Assembly: GCA_947461325.1 (NCBI GenBank)
Contig: CANHLD010000023.1
Coordinates: 1 to 16,659, forward strand
Length of the DNA: 16,659 nucleotides
Source of the DNA: Comamonadaceae bacterium
Lineage (GTDB): Bacteria > Pseudomonadota > Gammaproteobacteria > Burkholderiales > Burkholderiaceae_C
Reading direction: 5' to 3'
Both the position numbers and the translations under genes were made by a program. This document shows, piece by piece, positions 1 to 6,595 of this stretch. Position 1 is the first letter of the stretch; each line of letters starts with the position of its first letter. The notes beneath the pieces were generated by a model, which made no database searches, had not been told where the DNA came from, and saw nothing but the letters and a program-made list of their open reading frames with translations.

Positions 1-69
1 CGCGTCGCGGCAAAAGATGATTTAAGCGCAGATGTGCGCGAAGTGATTGACTCTGCACTTGAGGAATAA
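1..69 (+). CDS. pepN: C-terminal end of probable aminopeptidase N (partial)
   Basis: An open frame enters from the left edge and ends with TAA at 67-69. Only 22 residues are visible, starting RVAAKDDLSADV and ending SALEE. This resembles the last helix of M1-family aminopeptidase N as I remember it from betaproteobacteria, and pepN directly before fbp is a common Burkholderiales arrangement. No catalytic motif lies inside the window, so the identity rests on a short tail and on context. The end of this gene also carries the GAGG (61-64) that serves as ribosome binding site of fbp, so the two genes are probably cotranscribed and translationally linked. Confidence 0.45.
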   Translation, partial: RVAAKDDLSADVREVIDSALEE

Positions 70-72
70 CAC

Positions 73-1077
73 ATGGCTACTTCACTCTCACGTTATCTGG
101 TTGAACAACAGCGCGCCAAAAGCAATATTCCGCCCGAATTGAGGCTGCTTCTTGAGGTCGTTGCTCGCGCCTGCAAAAGTATCAGTCACTCAGTCAATAA
201 AGGTGCCTTGGGCGGCGTGCTTGGCTCGGCGCAAAGTGAAAACGTACAAGGCGAAGTACAAAAAAAACTCGACATCATTGCCAATGAGGTTTTGATTGAA
301 GCCAACGAATGGGGTGGGCATCTTGCTGCCATGGCGTCAGAGGAAATGGACAGTATTTATATCGTTCCCAATCGCTATCCGCAAGGCGAATATCTGCTGT
401 TATTCGATCCCTTAGACGGCTCTAGCAATATTGATGTGAACGTCAGCATAGGCACTATTTTCAGCGTACTGAAAAAACCAGAACATAGCGAAAATGTCAG
501 TGAATCCGATTTTCTGCAACCAGGTCATGCGCAAGTGGCTGCTGGATATTGCGTGTACGGTCCGCAAACCACACTGGTTTTGACCGTGGGAGATGGCGTG
601 GCCATGTTCACGCTTGACAGGGAACAAGGCTCTTTTGTGCTGACCGAGGAAAATGTTCGTATCCCCAAAGACACGAAAGAGTTTGCGATCAATATGAGCA
701 ATATGCGCCATTGGAACCAACCAGTTTCAGACTATATTGCCGAATGCTTGGCCGGCAGTACCGGCCCACGCGGTAAAGATTTCAATATGCGCTGGGTCGC
801 CAGCATGGTGGCCGATGTTCACCGCATTCTGACCCGAGGCGGCGTCTTCATGTACCCCTGGGATAAACGCGAACCCAACAAACCCGGGAAATTGCGGTTA
901 ATGTATGAGGCCAATCCCATGAGTTGGTTGATAGAACAAGCCGGTGGCATGGCGACCAACGGCATGGAGCGCATTCTAGACATTCAACCAACACAGTTAC
1001 ATCAACGCGTCAGTGTTTTTCTTGGTTCTCACAACGAGGTTGAGCGTGTCACTGCTATGCACAAATTGAAATCGTAA
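73..1077 (+). CDS. fbp: Class I fructose-1,6-bisphosphatase
   Basis: This enzyme hydrolyses fructose 1,6-bisphosphate to fructose 6-phosphate and phosphate, the committed gluconeogenic step, in the cytoplasm with Mg2+. The 334-residue product has the usual class I length. Visible family motifs are NVQGEVQKKLD near 57-67, the acidic metal-site segment ASEEMD near 88-93, the signature DPLDGSSNID at 112-121, and the substrate-binding stretch beginning GGVFMYPWDKREPNKPGK near residue 256, followed by YEANPMS. The ATG at 73 is preceded by GAGG at 61-64, which lies inside the end of the upstream gene; the gap to that gene is three bases. It converges on the polysaccharide operon with only 16 bases between stops and no hairpin that I can see. 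Nothing is missing or truncated. Confidence 0.97.
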   Translation: MATSLSRYLVEQQRAKSNIPPELRLLLEVVARACKSISHSVNKGALGGVLGSAQSENVQGEVQKKLDIIANEVLIEANEWGGHLAAMASEEMDSIYIVPNRYPQGEYLLLFDPLDGSSNIDVNVSIGTIFSVLKKPEHSENVSESDFLQPGHAQVAAGYCVYGPQTTLVLTVGDGVAMFTLDREQGSFVLTEENVRIPKDTKEFAINMSNMRHWNQPVSDYIAECLAGSTGPRGKDFNMRWVASMVADVHRILTRGGVFMYPWDKREPNKPGKLRLMYEANPMSWLIEQAGGMATNGMERILDIQPTQLHQRVSVFLGSHNEVERVTAMHKLKS

Positions 1078-1093
1078 ATCGTCTCAGCAGTAA

Positions 1094-4006
1094 TTACTCA
1101 TACACATAATCATCGGGCGCAGAAAGCTCATTGGGTGGGCGCGACAAACTGTTGTGGCTGAACACCATAGGGTCTAACCAACTGGTTTCATTCAACAGGC
1201 TCAGGGGGCGGCGCAATTTCGCGCCTCCATCACGTGTCAACGGGCGCCAGTTGAAACTGGCTCTTAAGAGGCTAGAGCGGCTCATGAATGCATCAAATGG
1301 AAGATTGATAAACACGCCTTTGTCAAACGAACCCTCGCCAAAAGTGGCGGCTGATACATTGGTTTTGGTCGCAAATACACCCATGCTCGCGCCGTTATTG
1401 AACAGCTTGGTCAAGGTCAAGGTAGCGCCTTTGTCGCCTGCAAGATACTGCCCCACGCTCACAGACGCCATCACTTGATCAAAGGGTGTCTGAACATAGC
1501 CGGTCAAGTGGCCGGTGTTGACTTGGTAGTTTCTGAATTGAAAATATTGCGAGAACTCTCGCTGGTACACATGGTTCAGATCCAGTCCCACCGCCCAAGG
1601 GCTGCCCGGTTTTCTGTAGAGAACCTCTGCGCCTGCACCGCCAAACATTTCTTCCAAATAGCCTATGTAGGTGCTCGCAAAAAAACTTTGGCTAAGTCTT
1701 GAAGTTTTATTCAAAGTAAGCAGAGGAAGAGTCAGATGGGACGTCACGAAATATTCACGCATGTAAGTTCTGACACGGGGCAATTGAGAAGACCCCGCAT
1801 TTTTGTAATCATCGTCATTGCCGAATAAACGCCATCGAACATTAGATGCGAATTGCAAACCATAAGGTAAACGTGCCCGGGTTCTGACTGCACCTGCTAC
1901 TTGGTATGTGACAAATGCGTCCGGGCCTTGAAGCACATATGAAAAATCAAAACCAGGATCAACCGTGAACTGGCGGTCATCGGCTTGAACGATAAGACTG
2001 CTTTGCGATGAAGGACCAATTTCATAATTCAACGGTGGCTGAAAAAACCCTTGCTCAGATCGGGCTGGCTCTGATTGAGACATAGCCCAGTTTTTTCGCT
2101 GAATAGTTTGAGAGGCAAGCACATCACCAGTGGCTTTGAATTGAAAATCAAAGGTCTCAATCTGTGGTGATGCATCTCGGTTTAAAACGGCCACCGCGTT
2201 ATCGATTCTCTTTTGTGGATAAATAGTTTTTGCGTTTTCAAAATCCACTGTTATTTTTCCAGAGCGTTCATCCACGGATATTTGCTGCACATCCCATTGC
2301 GTATGAGATTCAAGATCTGTGATGGTCGTTTGCCAATCAGGAGAATTGCTGATCAACGGCCGTGGCACATTGATGGGCGGGTCACTGGTCTTTGGCATAT
2401 AAATACGCGAGATATCTGTGAACAGAGAAATACCTACCGTGACTGAATTGCCTCGAATAAAACCGAGGTTTAAGTCCACGCCACGCGCCCAGTGGTAAGT
2501 GGCCATCATGTTGATGGGTGAGGAACCAGGGAAATGGTTACCTTGAGGTTCACGCAGGTAATTGTTTCCATCAAGCTCAACTTTGAACTCTGTATTCCAG
2601 GCTGATTGATAGGATAGTCCGCCAAATAAGGCAACCGGCCCGTGAAACCAAGATGGCGTGGAGAAAATTCCACCCTGACCTGCTACTTTGTTTTGCCTGA
2701 TGTCAAAACTGCTTGCTAGAACGCGCCCCAAGGGGTTGCGAATGTCACCACGACCTCCCATATTGCCCCAAGCCATTCCCAATGAATAGTCCACCGAACC
2801 TATGCGCTTGTTAGCAACCACATACTCCGAACTGAACAAGCCGGTGCCTGCCGCATCCCTCAACCCCACAGCAACAGCAGGCCAGATGTTTGATTCATTG
2901 GTAACTTGTAACTTCAAATCCATACTTTTATCTTTGTAAGACTGGTCGCCACTGAAACTGGCTGAACCATACTTACGGTTACTGATATCAGAATAGCGAA
3001 TGCCCATTTCCGCCCAAGCAAGGGGTTGGAAAAATATATTCATGTGAGTTTGTGGGTAGGCTGTATTCATACTTACGCCGAAATTGCCGGGCTTTTGCAT
3101 TCTGGCCGTTGGCGTTTGCACCAAGCCAACATAGCCCCAGTTGCTTGAAGAATATTGCTTGGGCCTGTTTGCAAACAAGCTGATCTCATGGGCATTTTCT
3201 TTGACAGAAAAAGTGTTGGCTTGTTGAAGCCTTGGAAAATTTGTCAGCAACAATCGATCGCTGACACCTTGTGTGGCCAACCAAGCGACCCATTGCTGTT
3301 GAAAAGTCTCTGGCAGCTTAGTGTCTTGATGAGGTGCCCAAATCCAAGCGCCGGGGGAAGGCAGAACAGGTTCAAATTGGTTCCAATGACTCATGCCTAT
3401 TTTTTGCACCCTGCCGTCGGCTTGAATAATCCAAGCCCAAGGACCTGCTGAATTGCCAAAGCAAGCTTGCACATAACGCACTGCATGAACAGAAGGTATG
3501 TGCGTCAATTCGCAAACATCACCCATAGAACCCATCAACCGCACGACAGCGGTACGAACGGGAATTTCAATATAGTCATGCGGCAACAACTGAGGGTCTC
3601 TGCGCGGATTAGCCTCAAGCCACCTTGAGTCAACAGCGTCAATCAAAACCCGCCCTGTTGGTTGAAGTATGTTCAGCACTTGCGATAAGCCATTTTTTTC
3701 ATCTTCCAACATATCTCCGCTTTGATGCAATTGATGAATGGACTTGATCAGCTCGTCATATTTTCTTTGTTGGTTGATTTTTTCTTCAGGTGTCGCCCAG
3801 ATTGTTCCAAGTAAAAATGCACTGTCGTCTAATTTTTGCGTGTGCAACCAATTACCCAAGCGAACAGCTTTTGCATCTTCTGGAAACTGGTAGGAGAGAA
3901 AAGGCGCTCTCAAGGTTTGTGCATTCACTGGCACAGTCAATAGCCATGTGCTGCACAGCAAAATGCCTGACACGAAGAGCATCAACTTGCGTGGTGTGTG
4001 TTTCAT
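1094..4006 (-). CDS. Fused GfcC-GfcD (YjbG-YjbH) exopolysaccharide outer-envelope protein
   Basis: The 970-residue product begins with a Sec signal peptide (cleavage likely after VNA, residue 29). Residues about 48-250 look like GfcC/YjbG: PTGRVLIDAVDSRWLEANP near 116-134, then WIIQADGRVQKIGMSHWN at 192-209, matching the GfcC DGR-QK-WN pattern. From about 288 to the end it looks like GfcD/YjbH (DUF940), starting NWGYVGLVQTPTARM and rich in beta-barrel-like alternation. In E. coli these are two separate proteins of group 4 capsule or Yjb exopolysaccharide loci, proposed to act in the periplasm and outer membrane; the exact role is unsettled. The start is ATG at 4006, which overlaps the stop of the upstream lipoprotein gene as ATGA, so coupled translation is likely. 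A longer GTG start at 4042 would overlap the upstream gene more and lose the clean signal peptide. Domain calls are by recall of family patterns. Confidence 0.85.
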   Translation of the reverse strand: MKHTPRKLMLFVSGILLCSTWLLTVPVNAQTLRAPFLSYQFPEDAKAVRLGNWLHTQKLDDSAFLLGTIWATPEEKINQQRKYDELIKSIHQLHQSGDMLEDEKNGLSQVLNILQPTGRVLIDAVDSRWLEANPRRDPQLLPHDYIEIPVRTAVVRLMGSMGDVCELTHIPSVHAVRYVQACFGNSAGPWAWIIQADGRVQKIGMSHWNQFEPVLPSPGAWIWAPHQDTKLPETFQQQWVAWLATQGVSDRLLLTNFPRLQQANTFSVKENAHEISLFANRPKQYSSSNWGYVGLVQTPTARMQKPGNFGVSMNTAYPQTHMNIFFQPLAWAEMGIRYSDISNRKYGSASFSGDQSYKDKSMDLKLQVTNESNIWPAVAVGLRDAAGTGLFSSEYVVANKRIGSVDYSLGMAWGNMGGRGDIRNPLGRVLASSFDIRQNKVAGQGGIFSTPSWFHGPVALFGGLSYQSAWNTEFKVELDGNNYLREPQGNHFPGSSPINMMATYHWARGVDLNLGFIRGNSVTVGISLFTDISRIYMPKTSDPPINVPRPLISNSPDWQTTITDLESHTQWDVQQISVDERSGKITVDFENAKTIYPQKRIDNAVAVLNRDASPQIETFDFQFKATGDVLASQTIQRKNWAMSQSEPARSEQGFFQPPLNYEIGPSSQSSLIVQADDRQFTVDPGFDFSYVLQGPDAFVTYQVAGAVRTRARLPYGLQFASNVRWRLFGNDDDYKNAGSSQLPRVRTYMREYFVTSHLTLPLLTLNKTSRLSQSFFASTYIGYLEEMFGGAGAEVLYRKPGSPWAVGLDLNHVYQREFSQYFQFRNYQVNTGHLTGYVQTPFDQVMASVSVGQYLAGDKGATLTLTKLFNNGASMGVFATKTNVSAATFGEGSFDKGVFINLPFDAFMSRSSLLRASFNWRPLTRDGGAKLRRPLSLLNETSWLDPMVFSHNSLSRPPNELSAPDDYVYE

Positions 4007-4680
4007 CGCGCAACTTGCTGATCTCGTTGAAAACTCATGCACATGTTTTTATGAAAACACTGCTCGCTGTATATCACTCGGTTGTTGAGTACCGCAAATA
4101 ATTGTTGAAATTGCTGTGTTTTCCCTTGAATATCTTTAGTGATCACTCGCTCTTGAAACCAGATTGCGTCCTTGGGATATTTGGTTTTTTGGACGGGCAG
4201 GTTTTCTTTGCTGAGCTTGACGGTGGTGATCTCTTCCTCAACGCCATACCTGTAGCCGGGCATGATGTCAATTTCTCTGGTCCAGACTTGCGTCTGGCGA
4301 ACGTCATCGAACGACTCCCATGCCGGAGGCCGGCCCTTGTTTCCGCGAATCTCAAACGTCATACCCAAAGCTTTGTTAACCCTGCCATCAACCATTTCCA
4401 GCATTTCTCCTGCGCCGGAGTACCAATGCTCAAGTGGTCTGCCTTTGACAAGTTCTCTATAACCCAATGCCAAGTGAGATGTGCGTCCATCAAGTTCAAC
4501 AGTGATGTATTCCAAAGAAGGATTGAACTTTGGCTCTGTCTTGGATAGAACCGTTTTAAAAGTATGCCAACTGGGATCTGTGCTTTTGCAAGCTGAAAGC
4601 ACACACACAAAGAATATGAGGGATAGCACATAAAAAAAGAAGCCAGACAAGGTATTGCCTGGCTTTAAAAATTTTGTCAT
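4003..4680 (-). CDS. GfcB/YjbF-family polysaccharide lipoprotein
   Basis: The 225-residue product has a lipoprotein signal peptide: basic start, a very Phe-rich hydrophobic stretch, and lipobox LSAC with the acylated Cys at 31. The following Lys32 rather than Asp suggests outer-membrane sorting. The body has the GfcB/YjbF character, including WYSGAGEMLEMVDGRVNKALGM around residues 85-107. Family members are accessory lipoproteins of group 4 capsule and Yjb exopolysaccharide operons, and their biochemical role is not settled. It lies second in a run of three minus-strand genes in the order A-B-(C+D), the same as gfcABCD and yjbEFGH. Its stop overlaps the next start by four bases (ATGA). No strong ribosome binding site precedes ATG 4680, and a terminator-like hairpin lies over codons 6-16. 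No later Met keeps a full signal peptide. Confidence 0.85.
   Translation of the reverse strand: MTKFLKPGNTLSGFFFYVLSLIFFVCVLSACKSTDPSWHTFKTVLSKTEPKFNPSLEYITVELDGRTSHLALGYRELVKGRPLEHWYSGAGEMLEMVDGRVNKALGMTFEIRGNKGRPPAWESFDDVRQTQVWTREIDIMPGYRYGVEEEITTVKLSKENLPVQKTKYPKDAIWFQERVITKDIQGKTQQFQQLFAVLNNRVIYSEQCFHKNMCMSFQRDQQVAR
4631..4665 (-). terminator. Intrinsic-terminator-like hairpin inside the 5' end of the lipoprotein gene
   Basis: Read on the minus strand, AAGCCAG (4665-4659) pairs with CTGGCTT (4646-4640), with an inner CAA/TTG extension across a single mismatch and a TACC loop. It is followed by C and then seven T (4638-4632). This is the layout of a factor-independent terminator, but it falls within the first codons of the gfcB-like gene, where the T-run encodes the Phe run of the signal peptide. 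Translating ribosomes would cover it, so it could act as an attenuator or polarity site between the first gene and the rest. The shape is seen in the sequence; the function is inferred. Confidence 0.5.
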
Positions 4681-4703
4681 CGCGCTGAGAACTTAAATTA
4701 GCT

Positions 4704-4723
4704 CATCTCAAATTCATGAGATG
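4704..4723 (-). repeat. Intercistronic inverted repeat between gfcA-like and gfcB-like genes
   Basis: CATCTCA (4704-4710) and TGAGATG (4717-4723) form a perfect seven-pair stem with a six-base loop. It starts 17 bases after the stop of the upstream small gene. No T-run follows on the minus strand, so it is more like an mRNA 3' stabilising hairpin than a terminator. Such a structure could help accumulate message for the first, probably abundant, product. That role is inference. Confidence 0.4.
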
Positions 4724-4740
4724 GGTTTCAGATCACGTTC

Positions 4741-5040
4741 TTAGTTTGTTGATGTGGTGGTGGTTGTCGTGGTTTTGTCTTCGTCTGCGGCTACGGCTAC
4801 AGCTAAAGCTGCCGCGGCTGCTACAGCACTGATGGTTCCAATTGTCATACCACCAAGTCCTGCAGCTGCTCCTGCACCCGCGCCTGCAGCACCACCCGCT
4901 CCGGCTGCAGCTCCACCCGCGCCACCCGCGCCACCCGCAGCACCACCGCCTGCTCCGCCGCCACCCACTCCTCCAGCCTCTTGCGCGAAAGACACAAATG
5001 GAATTGCAAGAAGTAAACAAATGCTCAAGAACTTTTTCAT
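4741..5040 (-). CDS. GfcA/YjbE-like secreted Gly/Ala-rich protein with Thr tail
   Basis: The 99-residue product has a clear Sec signal peptide (MKKF, hydrophobic core, cleavage likely after SFA at residue 19). The mature part is almost only Gly and Ala to about residue 64, then a hydrophobic Ala/Val stretch at about 65-85, a short acidic DEDK, and a terminal Thr run ending in STN. The E. coli proteins GfcA and YjbE have the same plan: signal peptide, low-complexity body, Ala/Val segment and a Ser/Thr tail. The gene is also first in its operon, as they are. The biochemical role of this family is unknown. AGAGAG lies just upstream of ATG 5040 (within 5041-5053). The call rests on layout and composition, not on an alignable domain. 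Confidence 0.75.
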   Translation of the reverse strand: MKKFLSICLLLAIPFVSFAQEAGGVGGGGAGGGAAGGAGGAGGAAAGAGGAAGAGAGAAAGLGGMTIGTISAVAAAAALAVAVAADEDKTTTTTTTSTN

Positions 5041-5100
5041 TGCTTTCTCTCTTTGAATTGAGTTATTCGGAGTTACCAGTTTAGTTAAATATTCAATTTA

Positions 5101-5130
5101 AATCTAGCTATTTTTTTATTAATTAATCAA
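5101..5130 (-). promoter_or_regulatory. Candidate sigma-70 promoter of the gfc-like operon
   Basis: On the minus strand a -35-like TTGATT (5130-5125) and a -10-like TAGATT (5106-5101) are 18 bases apart. Each matches four of six consensus positions. The leader to ATG 5040 would be about 50 bases. In such AT-rich sequence matches of this quality occur by chance, so confidence is low. Confidence 0.25.
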
Positions 5131-5208
5131 CATATAAGTATTAATTTATACGAATTTGTTGATATGCCAGTTCAATTAATTTACTTTTGTACAGACAAAT
5201 TACAATTT

Positions 5209-5232
5209 GAAAAAATTGCCAGAAAAAATTGC
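5209..5232. repeat. Tandem 11-base direct repeat, 13-base period
   Basis: GAAAAAATTGC occurs at 5209-5219 and again at 5222-5232. Two close copies in the regulatory region between the gfc-like operon and the small gene at 5347 could be a regulator site or slippage-derived. No third copy is seen nearby. Confidence 0.45.
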
Positions 5233-5346
5233 AGTATCAGAGCTGCATTGATTCTCGCCCCACCCGATGAAGACTTCGCTTAAGTCGAAACAGATAGGCT
5301 ATTTTTGCGGCTTAAAATCGGGCGTAATCAACCACCGAAAGCAGTT

Positions 5347-5616
5347 ATGGCCAACCAAACCAGTGAACTCATCAATGCGATGGTGTTGAGAGAAATGCAA
5401 GATGGGGTCATACGCGATGGTTTGTGGGCGCAAGCCTTGGTGGAAGCTAACCACGATAAAAATAAAGCCAAATCTATTTACATACGTTTGCGTGCAGAAA
5501 GTATGCAGGCAGACACCAAAATGCTTTTGGTGCGTCAAATTCAGCAAGCCATGAAAAGCGATGAAGTCAAGCGCAAAGACTTTGTCTCAGCAGCAGATAT
5601 CAAAAAATCACGCTGA
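5347..5616 (+). CDS. Small hypothetical protein with GLWA...KA..IY...R motif
   Basis: The 89-residue product is cytoplasmic in look: no signal peptide, no membrane segment, mostly charged and helical. Residues about 20-53 (GVIRDGLWAQALVEANHD, then KAKSIYIRLRAESM) resemble a short helical segment I have seen at the C-terminus of assorted proteobacterial proteins, where it reads roughly GLWAKALAE...KAKALYIKLR. I know no function for it. ATG 5347 is chosen because it begins the well-behaved part of the frame; a TTG at 5305 would add 14 residues, and neither has a strong ribosome binding site. Its stop directly abuts the stop of the opposite-strand glyoxalase gene with zero bases between them. 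Confidence 0.65.
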   Translation: MANQTSELINAMVLREMQDGVIRDGLWAQALVEANHDKNKAKSIYIRLRAESMQADTKMLLVRQIQQAMKSDEVKRKDFVSAADIKKSR

Positions 5617-6153
5617 TCAAAGGCCTAGGTTTTTCAATTTGCCGGGTTCAACAATTTCGATCCAGTAGCCGTCTGGGTCCTTGATAAATGCCACATCTTT
5701 CATCTTGCCTTGATCAGGTCTTTTGACATAGATCACTTGGTTGTCATCAAACCATTTGACCGCCTTATCTAAGTCAGGCACGGAAAAACAAATATGGCCG
5801 AAACCCTGTGGTTGGGCATTGCCATCGTGGTATTTGAATTCGGCATCAGTTTCAGTTCCCCAGTTATGGGTCAGCTCCAATATACCGGCTTGTGAAAATG
5901 TCCAAGCTGTTCTTTCGCCAGTATCCTGTGGCGCATGGCTGGCAAATTCAGCGACAGCCAGAAAATACAGGCTGAATTTCATCTCGGGGAAATCGAGCTT
6001 TCGCAACAGTCGCATGCCCATCACTCGCGAATAAAAATCCAGCGAAACGGCCGGGTCTTTCACGCGCAACATAGCATGGTTAAGAACAAATCCCTTAGAC
6101 GCAGCATCGGGATTTTCGCAAACACCCGTTTGCAATTCGGTATTGAAACTCAT
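5617..6153 (-). CDS. gloA: Lactoylglutathione lyase (glyoxalase I), long Zn-type
   Basis: This enzyme converts the hemithioacetal of methylglyoxal and glutathione to S-lactoylglutathione, the first step of methylglyoxal detoxification, in the cytoplasm. The product has 178 residues, longer than the roughly 135 of Ni-type E. coli GloA. It carries the inserted segments of the eukaryote-like Zn class: MKFSLYFLA near 58-66, LELTHNWGTE at 92-101, and the stretch before GFGHICF. Metal ligands by comparison with human GLO1 are probably His26 (Gln in human), Glu93, His120 and Glu166 (in WIEIVEP). It starts 13 bases after the ribbon-helix-helix gene on the same strand, so it is probably the last gene of that run. 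No clear ribosome binding site precedes ATG 6153. Confidence 0.95.
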   Translation of the reverse strand: MSFNTELQTGVCENPDAASKGFVLNHAMLRVKDPAVSLDFYSRVMGMRLLRKLDFPEMKFSLYFLAVAEFASHAPQDTGERTAWTFSQAGILELTHNWGTETDAEFKYHDGNAQPQGFGHICFSVPDLDKAVKWFDDNQVIYVKRPDQGKMKDVAFIKDPDGYWIEIVEPGKLKNLGL

Positions 6154-6166
6154 AGGAATTTAAAAA

Positions 6167-6565
6167 TCAGGATTTGACAGCTGCCAATATTTTGGAATTA
6201 GCTCTGACAGAGGGGGAATCGAAATTAGCGTTGATGGAAAGAGGCAAAACATCCGGATTAATTAAGGGCTCAACCGAAGACTGGTGCTTTTTTTCAAGCG
6301 TAATCAAACATCTGCGCAAATAACGCAAACTGGTGATGCGCAAGAAAGAGGCGAAGTTGGGCACTTCGCCTCTGTGCTGCAATATTTCATCATGCAACTG
6401 ACAAATAAGTGCATTGGTGGTACAGCCTTCATCTTCAGCCATTTCAGCCAATACATCCCACACCATGTTTTCCAACCGGATGCTGGTGAGCATGCCGCGA
6501 ATGCGCACCGAGCGGGTACGTTGTTCGTACTGTATCGGGTCTGCTTTCACGAAATACTCACACAT
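6167..6565 (-). CDS. Ribbon-helix-helix domain protein (RHH_4 type)
   Basis: The 132-residue product has a ribbon-helix-helix DNA-binding signature: RSVRIRGMLTSIRLENMVWDVLAEMA (residues about 18-43) gives the strand and first helix, then TTNALICQLHDEI gives the second helix, and NFASFLRITSLRYLR follows at about 70-84. This matches the RHH_4 family pattern of small, mostly uncharacterised proteobacterial proteins, some presumed regulators. The start is ATG 6565 because GAGGAG (6578-6573) sits seven bases upstream; a TTG at 6580 would put that site inside the coding region. It lies 30 bases after the GMC oxidoreductase and 13 before gloA, which suggests cotranscription. Its targets are unknown, and autoregulation of the run would be a reasonable guess only. 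Confidence 0.8.
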   Translation of the reverse strand: MCEYFVKADPIQYEQRTRSVRIRGMLTSIRLENMVWDVLAEMAEDEGCTTNALICQLHDEILQHRGEVPNFASFLRITSLRYLRRCLITLEKKHQSSVEPLINPDVLPLSINANFDSPSVRANSKILAAVKS

Positions 6566-6572
6566 TTGCGCT

Positions 6573-6578
6573 CTCCTC
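6573..6578 (-). promoter_or_regulatory. Ribosome binding site fixing the RHH gene start
   Basis: GAGGAG on the minus strand, seven bases before ATG 6565. It decides for this ATG and against the upstream in-frame TTG at 6580. Confidence 0.8.
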
Positions 6579-6595
6579 AAATGTTTTCGAGTTTA

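Larger units (their letters stand above)
5041..5346. promoter_or_regulatory. AT-rich divergent regulatory region upstream of the gfc-like operon
   Basis: About 300 bases without a supported gene. The part from 5080 to 5240 is much richer in A and T than the rest of the window, with A/T runs typical of an upstream region bound by nucleoid proteins. On the minus strand TTGATT (5130-5125) and TAGATT (5106-5101), 18 bases apart, are a weak sigma-70-like pair for the polysaccharide operon. An 11-base direct repeat lies at 5209-5232. I could not choose a promoter for the plus-strand gene at 5347. Confidence 0.4.

Noticed and set aside
4007..4042. GTG start at 4042 for the GfcC-GfcD fusion
   Set aside because: It adds 12 polar residues before the signal peptide and extends the overlap with the lipoprotein gene. 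ATG 4006 gives a clean signal peptide and an ATGA stop-start overlap.
4641..4680. The hairpin in the gfcB-like gene read as a + strand terminator
   Set aside because: On the + strand the stem is followed by TTTAAAAATTTT, a poorer T-run, and no + strand gene ends nearby. The minus-strand reading has seven T directly after the stem.
4754..5056. Open frames on both strands across the Gly/Ala-rich gene
   Set aside because: The repetitive GC-rich codons keep several frames open. Only the minus-strand frame at 4741-5040 has a signal peptide, a ribosome binding site and the GfcA/YjbE layout.
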